Shown here in pieces: positions 20,024-28,747 of a DNA stretch of 64,000 bases. The notes below the pieces were generated by a model, which searched no databases, was not told where the DNA came from, and saw nothing but the letters and a program-made list of their open reading frames with translations. The stretch spans positions 6,948,001 through 7,012,000 of the forward strand of contig NZ_AP025343.1 of the NCBI RefSeq assembly GCF_021654775.1, in the 5' to 3' direction. This stretch comes from Paenibacillus azoreducens (GTDB lineage Bacteria > Bacillota > Bacilli > Paenibacillales > Paenibacillaceae). The translations under genes and the position numbers were made by a program. Every line of letters begins with the position of its first letter. Position 1 is the stretch's first letter.

Positions 20024-20866
20024 TTAATCAGCATTCATGATCAAATCGATCAATTGCTGCTCAATCCCGGTAATCTTATGGTTTTTCCGGTAGCAGATAA
20101 ATTTCTCAAGCTCGCATCCGTGATGATCGATCACTTTGTAATCTCTTATCCCTAATGCGGCCATATCCGATTCGGGTATCAGGCTTACCCCCATGCCAAG
20201 CTGGCACATGCTGATCAAAGAATCCAACGCGGCAATTTCCACAAAATCCGTTCGGACCATTCGGCGATCCTCCAACAGTTGGTCGAACACTTTTTTGTAA
20301 TAGCATTGACTGGAGGAAATAATCAGGTTCTCGCTTTGCAGGATAGAGTCCAGCGGCTTATCAATGTTTTTGCCGATCAACACTAGTCTCTCCGTCCCGT
20401 ATTTCTTATAATGAAGCGGCCTGGCATCCGTTTTCCCTACTAAAAAACCGATGTCGATCATCCCGCTGGCAATTTCATCTTCAATTTTTTGCGTATTCCC
20501 TGTTTTGATGGTTACCGCCAAATTTTTATACTTGTCATATAATGTCCCCATCGCATGATTGAAATTTGGCGGATTCTTGCTTACCATCAGACCGATCCGC
20601 AGCATCGGGCTTTCTTCGCCCATCATGCTCCTGGTTTCTTCCCACAGCAATACGATCTTCTTCAATTGGGCATACAGCTTCTTTCCCTCTTCGTTTAACT
20701 CCATGCCCCTTGGCTTTCTGTAGAAAAGCTCTGTTTCAAATTCACTTTCGATCTTTTTGATTTTGGCCGTCATATTGGATTGCAGTTGATGCAGCTCTTG
20801 CGCAGCGGATGAAATGCTTCCATGCTCTGCGACCGCAATAAACGCCCTCATGTTCTCAATATCCAA
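20024..20866 (-). CDS. LysR-family transcriptional regulator
   Basis: A 280-residue LysR-type regulator. The N-terminal winged helix (residues 1-60: MRAFIAVAEHGSISSAAQEL, then an ALAKIESEF-like recognition segment) is followed by the linker helix and a periplasmic-binding-protein-like effector domain (about 88-280). The start is TTG at 20866; the internal ATG (Met6) would remove part of the first helix. It is divergent from the Gfo/Idh/MocA oxidoreductase gene with 110 bp between them, the usual layout for a LysR protein and its target. The ligand is unknown. Confidence 0.9.
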   Translation of the reverse strand: MDIENMRAFIAVAEHGSISSAAQELHQLQSNMTAKIKKIESEFETELFYRKPRGMELNEEGKKLYAQLKKIVLLWEETRSMMGEESPMLRIGLMVSKNPPNFNHAMGTLYDKYKNLAVTIKTGNTQKIEDEIASGMIDIGFLVGKTDARPLHYKKYGTERLVLIGKNIDKPLDSILQSENLIISSSQCYYKKVFDQLLEDRRMVRTDFVEIAALDSLISMCQLGMGVSLIPESDMAALGIRDYKVIDHHGCELEKFICYRKNHKITGIEQQLIDLIMNAD

Positions 20867-20883
20867 ATGACCTCATCCCTTAC

Positions 20884-20902
20884 ATATCATTTTTTTTGAT
20901 AT
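20884..20902. promoter_or_regulatory. Dyad in the LysR/oxidoreductase intergenic region
   Basis: ATATCA-N7-TGATAT, which includes a T-N11-A core as in LysR operators. It sits 18 bases from the regulator start and 74 from the oxidoreductase start. It is a candidate binding site for the LysR protein. Confidence 0.45.
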
Positions 20903-20976
20903 ATAAATTAAATATATACATTATTTTTAATATCAAAGCAATATTATACTACTGCTAAAGACAGGAGGTTATTAAG

Positions 20977-22077
20977 ATGAGGAAAATAAAAGTAGGCATT
21001 ATCGGGGGATCCATTCGGAATCGATGGGCCAGTTCAACACATATTCCTGCTCTGCTCAAAAGCGAGCTTCATGAAATAACTGCCATTGCGACGACAAACA
21101 TGGCTTCGGCCCAAGAGTCAGCAGATCAAATTGGAAAGGTCAAGGCTTATGACGATTATACGGAAATGCTTAAATCCGATGATGTCGATATGGTTATTGT
21201 CAGTGTGAAAGCACCTTATCATTTTGAAATCGTACGAAATGCGATCCAGGCAAATAAACACATATATTGCGAATGGCCATTAGCAGTTACAAAAAGCGAA
21301 ATCGATGCCATTACGTCAGAGATCAGCCGCTCTCCGATCAAACACGCCATCGGTTTACAGTCGCGCCAGGCCGATGAAGTCAAATGGGTCAAAGAGCTGA
21401 TCGATAACGATGAAATCGGAAGGATTCTGTCCGTAAACATGAAATCCTCGACGCAGGCTAAAGGGAACTGGGTGGATTCCGGCAGCAGCTACATCCTTGA
21501 CCGCAGCAATGGAGCGACATTACTGACGATCAACGGCGGACATGCTCTGGATATTGTGAACTTCCTATTCGGGCATTTTACTGAGGTTCAGGCCAGTCAC
21601 CATACTCACTATACCGAAGCCCGCATCACGGATCAGGATCGCACCATAAACAAAAACATAGAAGACCAATATCTCATCCAAGGAAAAATAAACAGCGACA
21701 TCCCCATTTCCATTCATCTGCAGGGCGGAGCTTATCCTCAATTCATGTTGGAAGTCCAGGGCGAGCGGGGCATCATCCGGCTGTACCAGAACCGCTCCAT
21801 CGGCCATCCGCAATACGGCGGTCTGAGCGTTTCCATGGCGAAATACGCTTCAAGCGGAGCGATTATCACCAGTCAAAATCATGATTTCACCGTTGTCATG
21901 GAGGATACGAAAGAGTTCCCCCTCACCAATGTGTATCGGGCTCATCAATCCTTTGCCGGAGACATCCTTACGGGCGGCCATCAGACCGCGGATTTCCATT
22001 ATGCTGCATATTTGCATCGACTGATCGGCGCCATCGGGGAATCGGCAAGAACAGGCGAGAGAATAAGTCAGATTTAA
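20977..22077 (+). CDS. Gfo/Idh/MocA-family oxidoreductase
   Basis: A 366-residue NAD(P)-dependent dehydrogenase-like protein. The N-terminal Rossmann domain has the dinucleotide motif VGIIGGSIRNRWASSTHIP (residues about 5-24), more like the Gal80-type subgroup than the usual GxGxxG. EWPLAVTKSEID replaces the common EKPxA motif, so the Lys that usually lies in EKP is a Trp here. A C-terminal beta-sheet substrate domain follows. The substrate is probably a sugar or inositol derivative. It is divergent from a LysR regulator and preceded by CAGGAGG. The altered EKP motif makes catalysis uncertain; it could be a sensor-like relative. Confidence 0.82.
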   Translation: MRKIKVGIIGGSIRNRWASSTHIPALLKSELHEITAIATTNMASAQESADQIGKVKAYDDYTEMLKSDDVDMVIVSVKAPYHFEIVRNAIQANKHIYCEWPLAVTKSEIDAITSEISRSPIKHAIGLQSRQADEVKWVKELIDNDEIGRILSVNMKSSTQAKGNWVDSGSSYILDRSNGATLLTINGGHALDIVNFLFGHFTEVQASHHTHYTEARITDQDRTINKNIEDQYLIQGKINSDIPISIHLQGGAYPQFMLEVQGERGIIRLYQNRSIGHPQYGGLSVSMAKYASSGAIITSQNHDFTVVMEDTKEFPLTNVYRAHQSFAGDILTGGHQTADFHYAAYLHRLIGAIGESARTGERISQI

Positions 22078-22097
22078 CATAAAAAAATCAACGCCAA

Positions 22098-22126
22098 AAG
22101 GGGCACCTCAAAGGTGTCCTTCTTTA
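22098..22126 (+). terminator. Terminator after the oxidoreductase gene
   Basis: A stem AGGGGCACCT / AGGTGTCCTT (about 22099-22108 and 22112-22121, with one G:T pair) is followed by CTTTAT. Confidence 0.65.
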
Positions 22127-22240
22127 TAACTATTCCAGCCATAAACTCCCATCCCAATTTTATAATCCATTTACAAACCGAATGTATACTGTATGTACAA
22201 GCAGCTCATACTACATTGTTAAAAGAAAGGAATGAATAAT

Positions 22241-22882
22241 ATGGGAATCCATACGTATTTTCAATCGCTGACGGATTTAGAACGGATCATTCGTTGTCCA
22301 GGCAAATTCAAGTTTCAGAAGCATAGCGTATCGGAACATTCCTGGAAGGTCGTTCAATACGCAAAGACACTCGCGGACATTGAAGAAAGCAATGGGGTTA
22401 CCGTAGATTGGAAGAAGCTGTACGAAATAACGAGCAGTCATGATTACGGGGAAATTTTTATCGGGGATATCAAAACGCCCGTGAAGCACTATTCGTTGGA
22501 ACTGCGGGCCATGCTGCAGCAGGTTGAAGAAGGAATGGTCGCCCATTTCATCGATGAGCATATTCCTGCCGAATATCAGCCCATCTTCCGCAGACAACTG
22601 CGCGAAGGCAAAGACGATTCCGTAGAAGGGCAAATCCTGGAGGTTGCCGATAAAATGGATCAGATCTATGAAGCCTTCGCAGAGCTGCAGCGGGGAAATA
22701 CGGAAAAAGAATTTATTACGATGTACCGCAGCGCGCTTATCAAAATCAAACAAATCAAGCTGCATTGCGTCGATTATTTTTTGCGTGAAATTTTACCTGA
22801 TTTGGTTCGTGAGGGATCGCAATCTCCTATCGATATCGAACGGATTACGAATGAAGCGCTGGCCTCTGATCCCCGCTCCTAA
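22241..22882 (+). CDS. HD-domain hydrolase, YfbR-like nucleotidase
   Basis: A protein of about 213 residues. HSVSEHSWKVVQYA supplies the first metal His, and the HD doublet is in SSHDYGEIFIGDIKTPVKHY. A later Asp (ILEVADKMDQIYEAF) completes an HxxxH...HD...D set, typical of the YfbR/HDDC2 type 5'-deoxynucleotidases that hydrolyse deoxynucleoside monophosphates. The second ATG (22241, MGIHTYF) is better spaced from AAAGGA than the first at 22232, though both are in frame. The stop lies 4 bases from that of the convergent YdjC gene, with no terminator between them. Confidence 0.85.
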   Translation: MGIHTYFQSLTDLERIIRCPGKFKFQKHSVSEHSWKVVQYAKTLADIEESNGVTVDWKKLYEITSSHDYGEIFIGDIKTPVKHYSLELRAMLQQVEEGMVAHFIDEHIPAEYQPIFRRQLREGKDDSVEGQILEVADKMDQIYEAFAELQRGNTEKEFITMYRSALIKIKQIKLHCVDYFLREILPDLVREGSQSPIDIERITNEALASDPRS

Positions 22883-22886
22883 TCCC

Positions 22887-23663
22887 TCACGTTCTGCCCG
22901 GATTTTCCGCCTCATCATATCTTATAGGATGAATTCCTCTGCGCCGGTATTCAGCCGATAGCTGTGGGTTTGCCCAAAATAAGCTGTCATTCTGCCGGTT
23001 CTTTGCAATTTGCGGCCCCGACTCATAAGCATTCCCCAATGCTCTCATCTCTTCCGAATCCACGGCCGGATGGGTAACCAGCAAATACTGTCCAGCTCTC
23101 AGAGATTCAACTTGGTTGATGTGGTCCGCTACAGGGTCATCCCCATCGCTTACATCCAGGTCCTGAAATAAATAGTCCCCCCAATAAATAAGTCCTCTTG
23201 CAGAGCACCACGCACGAAGTTCATCCTCAAGCCCCGGAATGACCCAATCGGGCATCATATGAGTATCGACATAACGAATATGAAACCCCAATTCACCCAG
23301 TTTTTGAAACTGGGCTTCAAGTTCAGTCATCACCTCGGCCATGACAGGCGGATGCTCCTTGAAATATGAAGGGCTCTGGCTGAAAAAACCGCTGGTTTCA
23401 ACCAAAGAAGGAACTGCTGCAGGGTCCGATACCGGACCCCATTTGATGTTGTCCCACTCCGCATTTAATACGAAGTGCAGTCCGAAACAAATATCGGTTC
23501 TTCCGGCAAACATCATCGCTGCTTCCTCAGCGGCAGGGCATGCCGCCATGACGGAGACATTCTTCAGTACGCCGCCTTCGAGCGCCTTCAGGATGCCCAA
23601 ATTCGCGGAGTGATTGCTTCCGCAATCATCAGCTCTTGTGATCATGAAGATTGGTTTTTGCAT
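22887..23663 (-). CDS. YdjC/ChbG-family carbohydrate deacetylase
   Basis: A 258-residue protein with the YdjC hallmarks: TRADDCGSNHSAN near the N-terminus (Asp-Asp metal site), FGLHFVLNAEW with the second metal His, and a YVDTHMMP segment. Family members remove N-acetyl groups from chitooligosaccharides or related amino sugars. It starts 37 bases after the last permease of the sugar ABC operon, with GGAGG 6 bases before the ATG. It is therefore the last gene of that operon and suggests that the imported sugar is an acetylated oligosaccharide. It is convergent with the HD gene. Confidence 0.88.
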   Translation of the reverse strand: MQKPIFMITRADDCGSNHSANLGILKALEGGVLKNVSVMAACPAAEEAAMMFAGRTDICFGLHFVLNAEWDNIKWGPVSDPAAVPSLVETSGFFSQSPSYFKEHPPVMAEVMTELEAQFQKLGELGFHIRYVDTHMMPDWVIPGLEDELRAWCSARGLIYWGDYLFQDLDVSDGDDPVADHINQVESLRAGQYLLVTHPAVDSEEMRALGNAYESGPQIAKNRQNDSLFWANPQLSAEYRRRGIHPIRYDEAENPGRT

Positions 23664-23700
23664 GATACACCTCCAAGCGCTTACTCAAATCCCTGAGATA

Positions 23701-24537
23701 TCACTTCACCGCACCCTCGGCAATGCCCTTGATAATGTATTTTTGAGCTATCGCATAGAAAATGACGACAGGAATAATGGTCAAGGTCAATCCGGCCATA
23801 GCCTGATTCCACACGATGGTAAATTCTCCGAAGAAGTAAAACGTCGACAGCTGAATAGTACGCAGTCCTTTATCGGAAAGGACGAGCGACGGAAGCAAGT
23901 AGTCGTTCCATGTACTGATGACATCCAAAATCGCTACGGTAATCGTAATCGTCTTTAACATAGGGAATACGATTCTCCAGAACACGCCGAATTTACTGCA
24001 TCCATCTAAAGTCGCCGCTTCCTCAAGCGCAATCGGAACAGACTTGATAAACCCGTGATACAGGAACACGGCTATACTTGCATGAAAGCCAATGTTCATA
24101 AAGATCAGACCACCATGCGTATTCAGCATCGGGATATGAAGATGGGTCCGAATCCAGTCCATAACTTGCATCAAAGGCATCATCAACGTCTGAAAAGGAA
24201 TCAGCATCGTGGAGATAAAAGCCATAAACATGAATTTACTCAATTTATTATCCGTTCTGACAAGCATCCATGCGGTCATAGAGGATAAAATGACAACGAA
24301 GACAACCGTACCGACGGTAACAAAAGCCGAGTTGCCCAAGACGGTCAGGAAGTTCATCTTCTTCATCGCTGCTTCAAAATATTGAAGGCTGAAGGACTCC
24401 GGCAGCGCCAGCGCATTATTATATAATTCCGCCCGCGTCTTGAAAGAGTTCACGATCATAATATAGATTGGCGACAAGAAAATAAGTGCAAGCACGACCA
24501 GCAAGATGGAGTAGATCGCTCTGCTTGTTCGTCTCAT
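23701..24537 (-). CDS. Sugar ABC transporter permease (CUT1, MalG type)
   Basis: 278 residues with six predicted membrane helices. The EAA loop EEAATLDGCSKFGVFWRIVFP (about residues 180-200), which contacts the ATPase, is characteristic of MalG/AraQ-type inner-membrane permeases. Its ATG overlaps the stop of the preceding permease by one base, so the two are translationally coupled. No ATP-binding subunit is encoded nearby; as in many Bacillales CUT1 systems a shared MsmX-type ATPase is probably used. Confidence 0.92.
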   Translation of the reverse strand: MRRTSRAIYSILLVVLALIFLSPIYIMIVNSFKTRAELYNNALALPESFSLQYFEAAMKKMNFLTVLGNSAFVTVGTVVFVVILSSMTAWMLVRTDNKLSKFMFMAFISTMLIPFQTLMMPLMQVMDWIRTHLHIPMLNTHGGLIFMNIGFHASIAVFLYHGFIKSVPIALEEAATLDGCSKFGVFWRIVFPMLKTITITVAILDVISTWNDYLLPSLVLSDKGLRTIQLSTFYFFGEFTIVWNQAMAGLTLTIIPVVIFYAIAQKYIIKGIAEGAVK

Positions 24538-25409
24538 TACATCTGCACCTCTTTCTTTTTCGTAATGATCACCTGTGTCAATGTCACCAGGGCAACGATT
24601 AAGAAGAACAAAATAGCTTTAGCCTGCCCGACTCCATACCGTCCGTACCCGAATATTTCATTAAAGATGTTCATGGCGAACATTTCCGTCGAGTGAACCG
24701 GTCCGCCATTCGTTAGGGATAGGTTCACGTCGTAAATTTTAAACGCGCCGGACAACGTCATGAATAAGCAGATCGTGAAGGAAGGCATGAGGAGCGGGAA
24801 TGTAATTTTGGTCAGCCTATGCCACCAATTCGCTCCATCGACCTTGGCCGCCTCCAACAGTTCATCCGGAATCCCCTGAATACCCGCGATATATATGATC
24901 ATCGTGTATCCGGCCATCTGCCAAGTAAATACGATCACCAGAGCATATAGGGCAAAGCGGGGGCTGATAAGCCAGTTGAAGAAAATTTCCTCAAGCCCGG
25001 TCTTGCCGCCAAGAAACTTGAATCCATCCGTAAAAATAAACTTCCAAATGTAACCCAGGATCAAACCGCCAATCAGGTTCGGCATAAAAAAGAAGGTTCG
25101 CGCCAGCTTGCTTGTGCGCAGGCCGTTCGTCACCAACAGTGAGAAGGCAAGGCCCAGAAGATTCACGCTAACAAGCGCTAATAACGTAAATTCGAGTGTA
25201 TGTCTTGCGGAAGAGAAGAACCGCTCATCATGAAAAATAGTCACGTAATTATCCAGGCCAACGAAAACTTTGGGGTTGGAGGCGATGCCATCCCAGCTTA
25301 TGAAGGAATAAGCGACCCCTATGATGAACGGAATAATGACGACTGTCGTAAAAATAATGAACAAGGGCATCGTAAATAACCCGAACCAAAACTTGTCTTT
25401 TCTTTTCAT
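24537..25409 (-). CDS. Sugar ABC transporter permease (CUT1, MalF/UgpA type)
   Basis: 290 residues, about six membrane helices, with the EAA-type loop LLEAAKVDGANWWHRLTKITFP. It pairs with the following MalG-type permease. The ATG at 25409 (MKRKDKFWFG) was chosen over upstream in-frame starts because the family begins here; GAGAGGGTG lies about 5-13 bases before it. It follows the binding-protein gene after a 117-base gap that contains an intercistronic hairpin. Confidence 0.92.
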   Translation of the reverse strand: MKRKDKFWFGLFTMPLFIIFTTVVIIPFIIGVAYSFISWDGIASNPKVFVGLDNYVTIFHDERFFSSARHTLEFTLLALVSVNLLGLAFSLLVTNGLRTSKLARTFFFMPNLIGGLILGYIWKFIFTDGFKFLGGKTGLEEIFFNWLISPRFALYALVIVFTWQMAGYTMIIYIAGIQGIPDELLEAAKVDGANWWHRLTKITFPLLMPSFTICLFMTLSGAFKIYDVNLSLTNGGPVHSTEMFAMNIFNEIFGYGRYGVGQAKAILFFLIVALVTLTQVIITKKKEVQM

Positions 25410-25463
25410 TTCCACACACCCTCTCCAGCTCGGTTTATTTTGAAGCGGGGGGAATGAAGCACA

Positions 25464-25496
25464 AAAGCCTAACACTAGAAAATAGGGCTAGGCTTT
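25464..25496 (-). terminator. Intercistronic hairpin between binding protein and permeases
   Basis: AAAGCCTA (25464-25471) pairs with TAGGCTTT (25489-25496); on the minus strand TTGTGC follows. Such partial terminators downstream of binding-protein genes allow more binding protein than permease to be made. Confidence 0.55.
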
Positions 25497-25526
25497 AGTG
25501 TTTCATCCGCGATGTTCAGATTATGA

Positions 25527-26798
25527 TTATTTGGCTGCTTTTGCCCATGCTGCGTCGAGATTCTTCAAGTATTGCTCTCCGGTCATATTGGCATTCAGGA
25601 AGAAATCGGCCGTTACAGGGGTCAGGTCATTTACGATAATGCCTTCAGGGAAGTGGTTCATCGCCCATGGAATCGTCTGGCCGCTTTTCGTCGCTTCGAA
25701 TACAGCCTGGGACAATGGGTCCAAACCGTCTGCTTCGATATTGGTCATCGCCGGAATAAATTTAAACTCCTTCACGATGGCGTTTTTGCCGGTCTCGCTG
25801 GTATACAACCAATTCAGGAAAGCATTGGCCGCTTTGATTTCTTCAGGTTTGGCCCCATTATTAATGACCCAACCGCCTGGAATATCTACCGAAAGCTTGT
25901 TGTTTCCGGCAATCGGCAGCGGCATCATGCCAATATCGAGATTATCGTAATCCGCCAACATGCCGTAACTCCAGTTGCCTTGGTGTACCATAGCTGTTTT
26001 ACCTGTTGCAAAGTCCCCCATCTGCGTATCATAGGTAACTTCCATCGGATTCACGGAATCTTTTTTAATCACTTCCATGAATTTGGCAAATTCCTGGAAC
26101 TCTTTGGTATCCGCCATCTTGACTTCGCCTTTATTCAGCTTTTCGATAAAGGCCTGCGGATCCGCTTGCAGTGCAAACGGCGTATTCAAAATATGGCCGA
26201 CCAGGAAATACGCTTCTTGGGAAAGACTCAAACCGTTGATGCCTTTGGCCTTCATGCTCTCCATCGTTTTGGTGAAGGACGCCAGATCGGTCACATCCTT
26301 GGGATCCACCAGGCTTTTGTTGTATACCAGGCCGAAACCTTCAACGCCTGTCGGAACACCGACGATTTTTCCATCTACCTCCAAAGCCATGTGAGGAGCA
26401 ATATTTTTGACATAATCCTCATTGCTCATGTCGTAATAATAAGATTTGAATTTCTCCGTTTCCGCGCCGGATGCTACGCTAAAGATCGTAGGTCCTTCCT
26501 TAGCAGCCAGCTTGGCCTGCAGTTGTGTCATGTAGGCGTCGCCGGCGGAACCCCACACTTCAATTTCATTGCCGGTCTCTTCTTTATATTTATTTGCCAA
26601 CTTTTCTAATGCTTCAGCAATTTCTACCTTGCTTTGGAAAAGCGATATTTTCGCCTGTTTTTCCGTTCCGTCAGACGTCTTCGGCGAATCCGAGCCTGAA
26701 TCGGCGGAATCATTGCTTGTTTTGCCGCCGCAAGCCACCAGAGATGCAATCAATACCATCATTGCCAGGAAACCAAACGCTCTTTTTGTCCTTTTCAT
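25527..26798 (-). CDS. Sugar-binding lipoprotein of ABC transporter
   Basis: 423 residues, type 1 extracellular solute-binding protein. The signal sequence MKRTKRAFGFLAMMVLIAS ends in the lipobox LVAC with Cys at about residue 23. A Gly/Ser/Asp-rich linker and a typical SBP_bac_1 fold follow (WGSAGDAYMTQLQAKLAA, GVPTGVEGFGLVYNK). It delivers a sugar or oligosaccharide to the two permeases downstream. The ATG at 26798 precedes the signal peptide; the upstream extension to 26834 is not family-like. A near-consensus cre site lies 85 bases upstream. Confidence 0.93.
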   Translation of the reverse strand: MKRTKRAFGFLAMMVLIASLVACGGKTSNDSADSGSDSPKTSDGTEKQAKISLFQSKVEIAEALEKLANKYKEETGNEIEVWGSAGDAYMTQLQAKLAAKEGPTIFSVASGAETEKFKSYYYDMSNEDYVKNIAPHMALEVDGKIVGVPTGVEGFGLVYNKSLVDPKDVTDLASFTKTMESMKAKGINGLSLSQEAYFLVGHILNTPFALQADPQAFIEKLNKGEVKMADTKEFQEFAKFMEVIKKDSVNPMEVTYDTQMGDFATGKTAMVHQGNWSYGMLADYDNLDIGMMPLPIAGNNKLSVDIPGGWVINNGAKPEEIKAANAFLNWLYTSETGKNAIVKEFKFIPAMTNIEADGLDPLSQAVFEATKSGQTIPWAMNHFPEGIIVNDLTPVTADFFLNANMTGEQYLKNLDAAWAKAAK

Positions 26799-26882
26799 GC
26801 TTTCGCCCCCGTTAGATATTTTTGCAAAATCCATTCCAAAATCTTTTACGGATACAGCGGTTGAAAACCGGCGCGCATTTGT

Positions 26883-26896
26883 GTGATAACGTTTTC
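26883..26896. promoter_or_regulatory. Candidate CcpA cre site upstream of the sugar ABC operon
   Basis: TGATAACGTTTTCA matches the consensus TGWAANCGNTNWCA at all but one position. It lies 85 bases upstream of the binding-protein start. Catabolite control by CcpA is a reasonable inference. Confidence 0.6.
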
Positions 26897-26995
26897 AAAC
26901 TGCTGTTTTCCTTGCTTCTTATGATTCAATTATATTTTGGGTAAGGCTGTCTTCAATAGGTAAACTCTTCGCCTGAATAGGTAAAATATGAATCG

Positions 26996-27181
26996 AATAA
27001 CCCCACAAAAAGTATCGGAAAGAAGTCCGACGCCTGAAAGGCGCTTTTGCGAAGCAAAAGTACTGAGAGTATCGGAAAGAAGTCCGACGCCTCTCACAGA
27101 GGGGCGCTTTTGCGAAGCAAAAGTACGGAGTGACGTGCGGCCTCTGAAGCTTATTCCGATTTGCCGTGACCCCGGAAGTTC
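26996..27181. repeat. TATCGGAAAGAA dispersed repeat, locus 2 (partly duplicated)
   Basis: Same family as 6622-6753. The first half is duplicated: AGTATCGGAAAGAAGTCCGACGCC occurs at about 27010 and 27068, each followed by GCGCTTTTGCGAAGCAAAAGTAC. The right end GAAGCTTATTCCGATT ... CCCCGGAAGTTC is shared with locus 1. Confidence 0.88.
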
Positions 27182-27199
27182 AATGTCATGGAAAGCGGA

Positions 27200-28747
27200 T
27201 TAACGCTCCTGCCGCTTCTTGCGATATTGCGAGGGGGATTCGCCGGCATGTTTTCTGAACACTTTGCCAAAGTAGTTGTCATCCTCATACCCTACGATTT
27301 GGGAAATCTCCAAGATGCTGAGATCCGAATGACTGAGCAAGGACTTCGCCTTGTCCATCCGCAGCCGGGTAAGATAGTTCATAATCGTCGTGTCATAGGT
27401 TTCTTTGAACTTCTTGGAAATATATTGCGGACTAAAATAAAACTTATCGGCAAGGAAAGTTAAGTTAATATTCTCATTTAAATGTGACTCGATATAATGC
27501 CGAATCGCATGTATGCTCCGGAGCGAGGATAAATTCTCCCCCTCTGACTCAATCATTAACCAGAAAATATGTGTTAAGGCTTTCTCCCATTCATCCAGAT
27601 CACTGAGCCATAACGATAAGGGTTCAATATGATGTTCCTGTTCAAGCTGCCGGGAAATGCGCATAATCAGTAAATTGATTTCGATCGAATAATGCTGCAG
27701 CTCCTTTAATGACAAGTACCCCCGCTCCCGTAATTCCTTCACAAAGGAATGAATCAGTTCCTCCAAGTATTCTTTATCCTGTTTTTTCAGCGCTTCCAGC
27801 ACTAATAATTCCTTGTCCATGAAGGTCAGAATTTTCCGCTGATCAACCAGCATCTGATGACCGCCAAGAACATTGGACTTCAGAATTTCTTTTTTCGCTT
27901 CTTTCACCCCGGCGAGAATGTCCGTATAACTATATTTCTGTTTGGAGAAACCTGAGAATGTCTCGATTTTAATGGCGGCCAACCAGGACTCTTCCAGCTT
28001 CCGGCGGTAATATTCCATTTCTGCTGCAGACACATCCCCTTGGGTCAAGATGCAAAGGAAAGAGTCAATACGGAAAAAATAATAATGAGCCAACGGTTTT
28101 AAAATATCCCTGATGATGTTTCGGACCGAAAACTGAAATAACGTTTCATCCCCCATAAAATATCGATCAATAACCGCTGCCCCGTTCCTCGGCAAAAACA
28201 GCAGGACATAAAAACCCTCCAAAGGGAACCCTGCCTCCGACAGCAATTGTCGAACCCCTTCGTGATTCGCGGCCTCGCTTTGCAGATAAGTCACCATTTT
28301 CTGTTCATTCAGCAACGTGTTCGCTTCATGAACCTGATGGTTCTTCCTCCATTCCTCGCTTTCATTTTGCTTGCTTTCAATGATCGATTCGACTGCTCTG
28401 GAAACGGTCTTATCCAGGTCGCTGATCTTGAAGGGTTTCAGCAGGTAATCCACACCGTTGGCAAGCAAGGTCGCCCGGGCATACCGAAACTCCTGATAGC
28501 CGCTTAATACGATAACCTGAGCGTTCCAGCCCTCTTCCCGGAGCGCCTCGAGAAAGGCGATTCCGTCCATCCGGGGCATGCTCATATCGCAAATAATCAA
28601 TTCCGGATCTTCACGCCGAACGATGCCCAGCGCCTCCGCTCCGTCCTCTGCCATAAAAATTTCGGTGATATCGTATTTGGACCAATCGATGGATAATTCA
28701 ACGCTTTCCCTGACATGCTGCTCGTCATCTACGATCAATACTTTCAT
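27200..28747 (-). CDS. Response regulator with AraC-type output (YesN-like)
   Basis: 515 residues. The N-terminal receiver (residues 1-120) has VLIVDDE, phospho-acceptor D54 in IICDMSMPRMDG and the switch Lys in DYLLKPFKISDL. The middle 250 residues are a linker seen in long YesN proteins. The C-terminal AraC double helix-turn-helix (about 415-512) includes INLTFLADKFYFSPQYISKKF and ILEISQIVGYEDDNYFGKVF. I chose ATGAAAG at 28747, spaced 10 bases from GGGAG; the gene overlaps the kinase by 23 bases. It probably controls the sugar ABC operon next to it. Confidence 0.93.
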   Translation of the reverse strand: MKVLIVDDEQHVRESVELSIDWSKYDITEIFMAEDGAEALGIVRREDPELIICDMSMPRMDGIAFLEALREEGWNAQVIVLSGYQEFRYARATLLANGVDYLLKPFKISDLDKTVSRAVESIIESKQNESEEWRKNHQVHEANTLLNEQKMVTYLQSEAANHEGVRQLLSEAGFPLEGFYVLLFLPRNGAAVIDRYFMGDETLFQFSVRNIIRDILKPLAHYYFFRIDSFLCILTQGDVSAAEMEYYRRKLEESWLAAIKIETFSGFSKQKYSYTDILAGVKEAKKEILKSNVLGGHQMLVDQRKILTFMDKELLVLEALKKQDKEYLEELIHSFVKELRERGYLSLKELQHYSIEINLLIMRISRQLEQEHHIEPLSLWLSDLDEWEKALTHIFWLMIESEGENLSSLRSIHAIRHYIESHLNENINLTFLADKFYFSPQYISKKFKETYDTTIMNYLTRLRMDKAKSLLSHSDLSILEISQIVGYEDDNYFGKVFRKHAGESPSQYRKKRQER

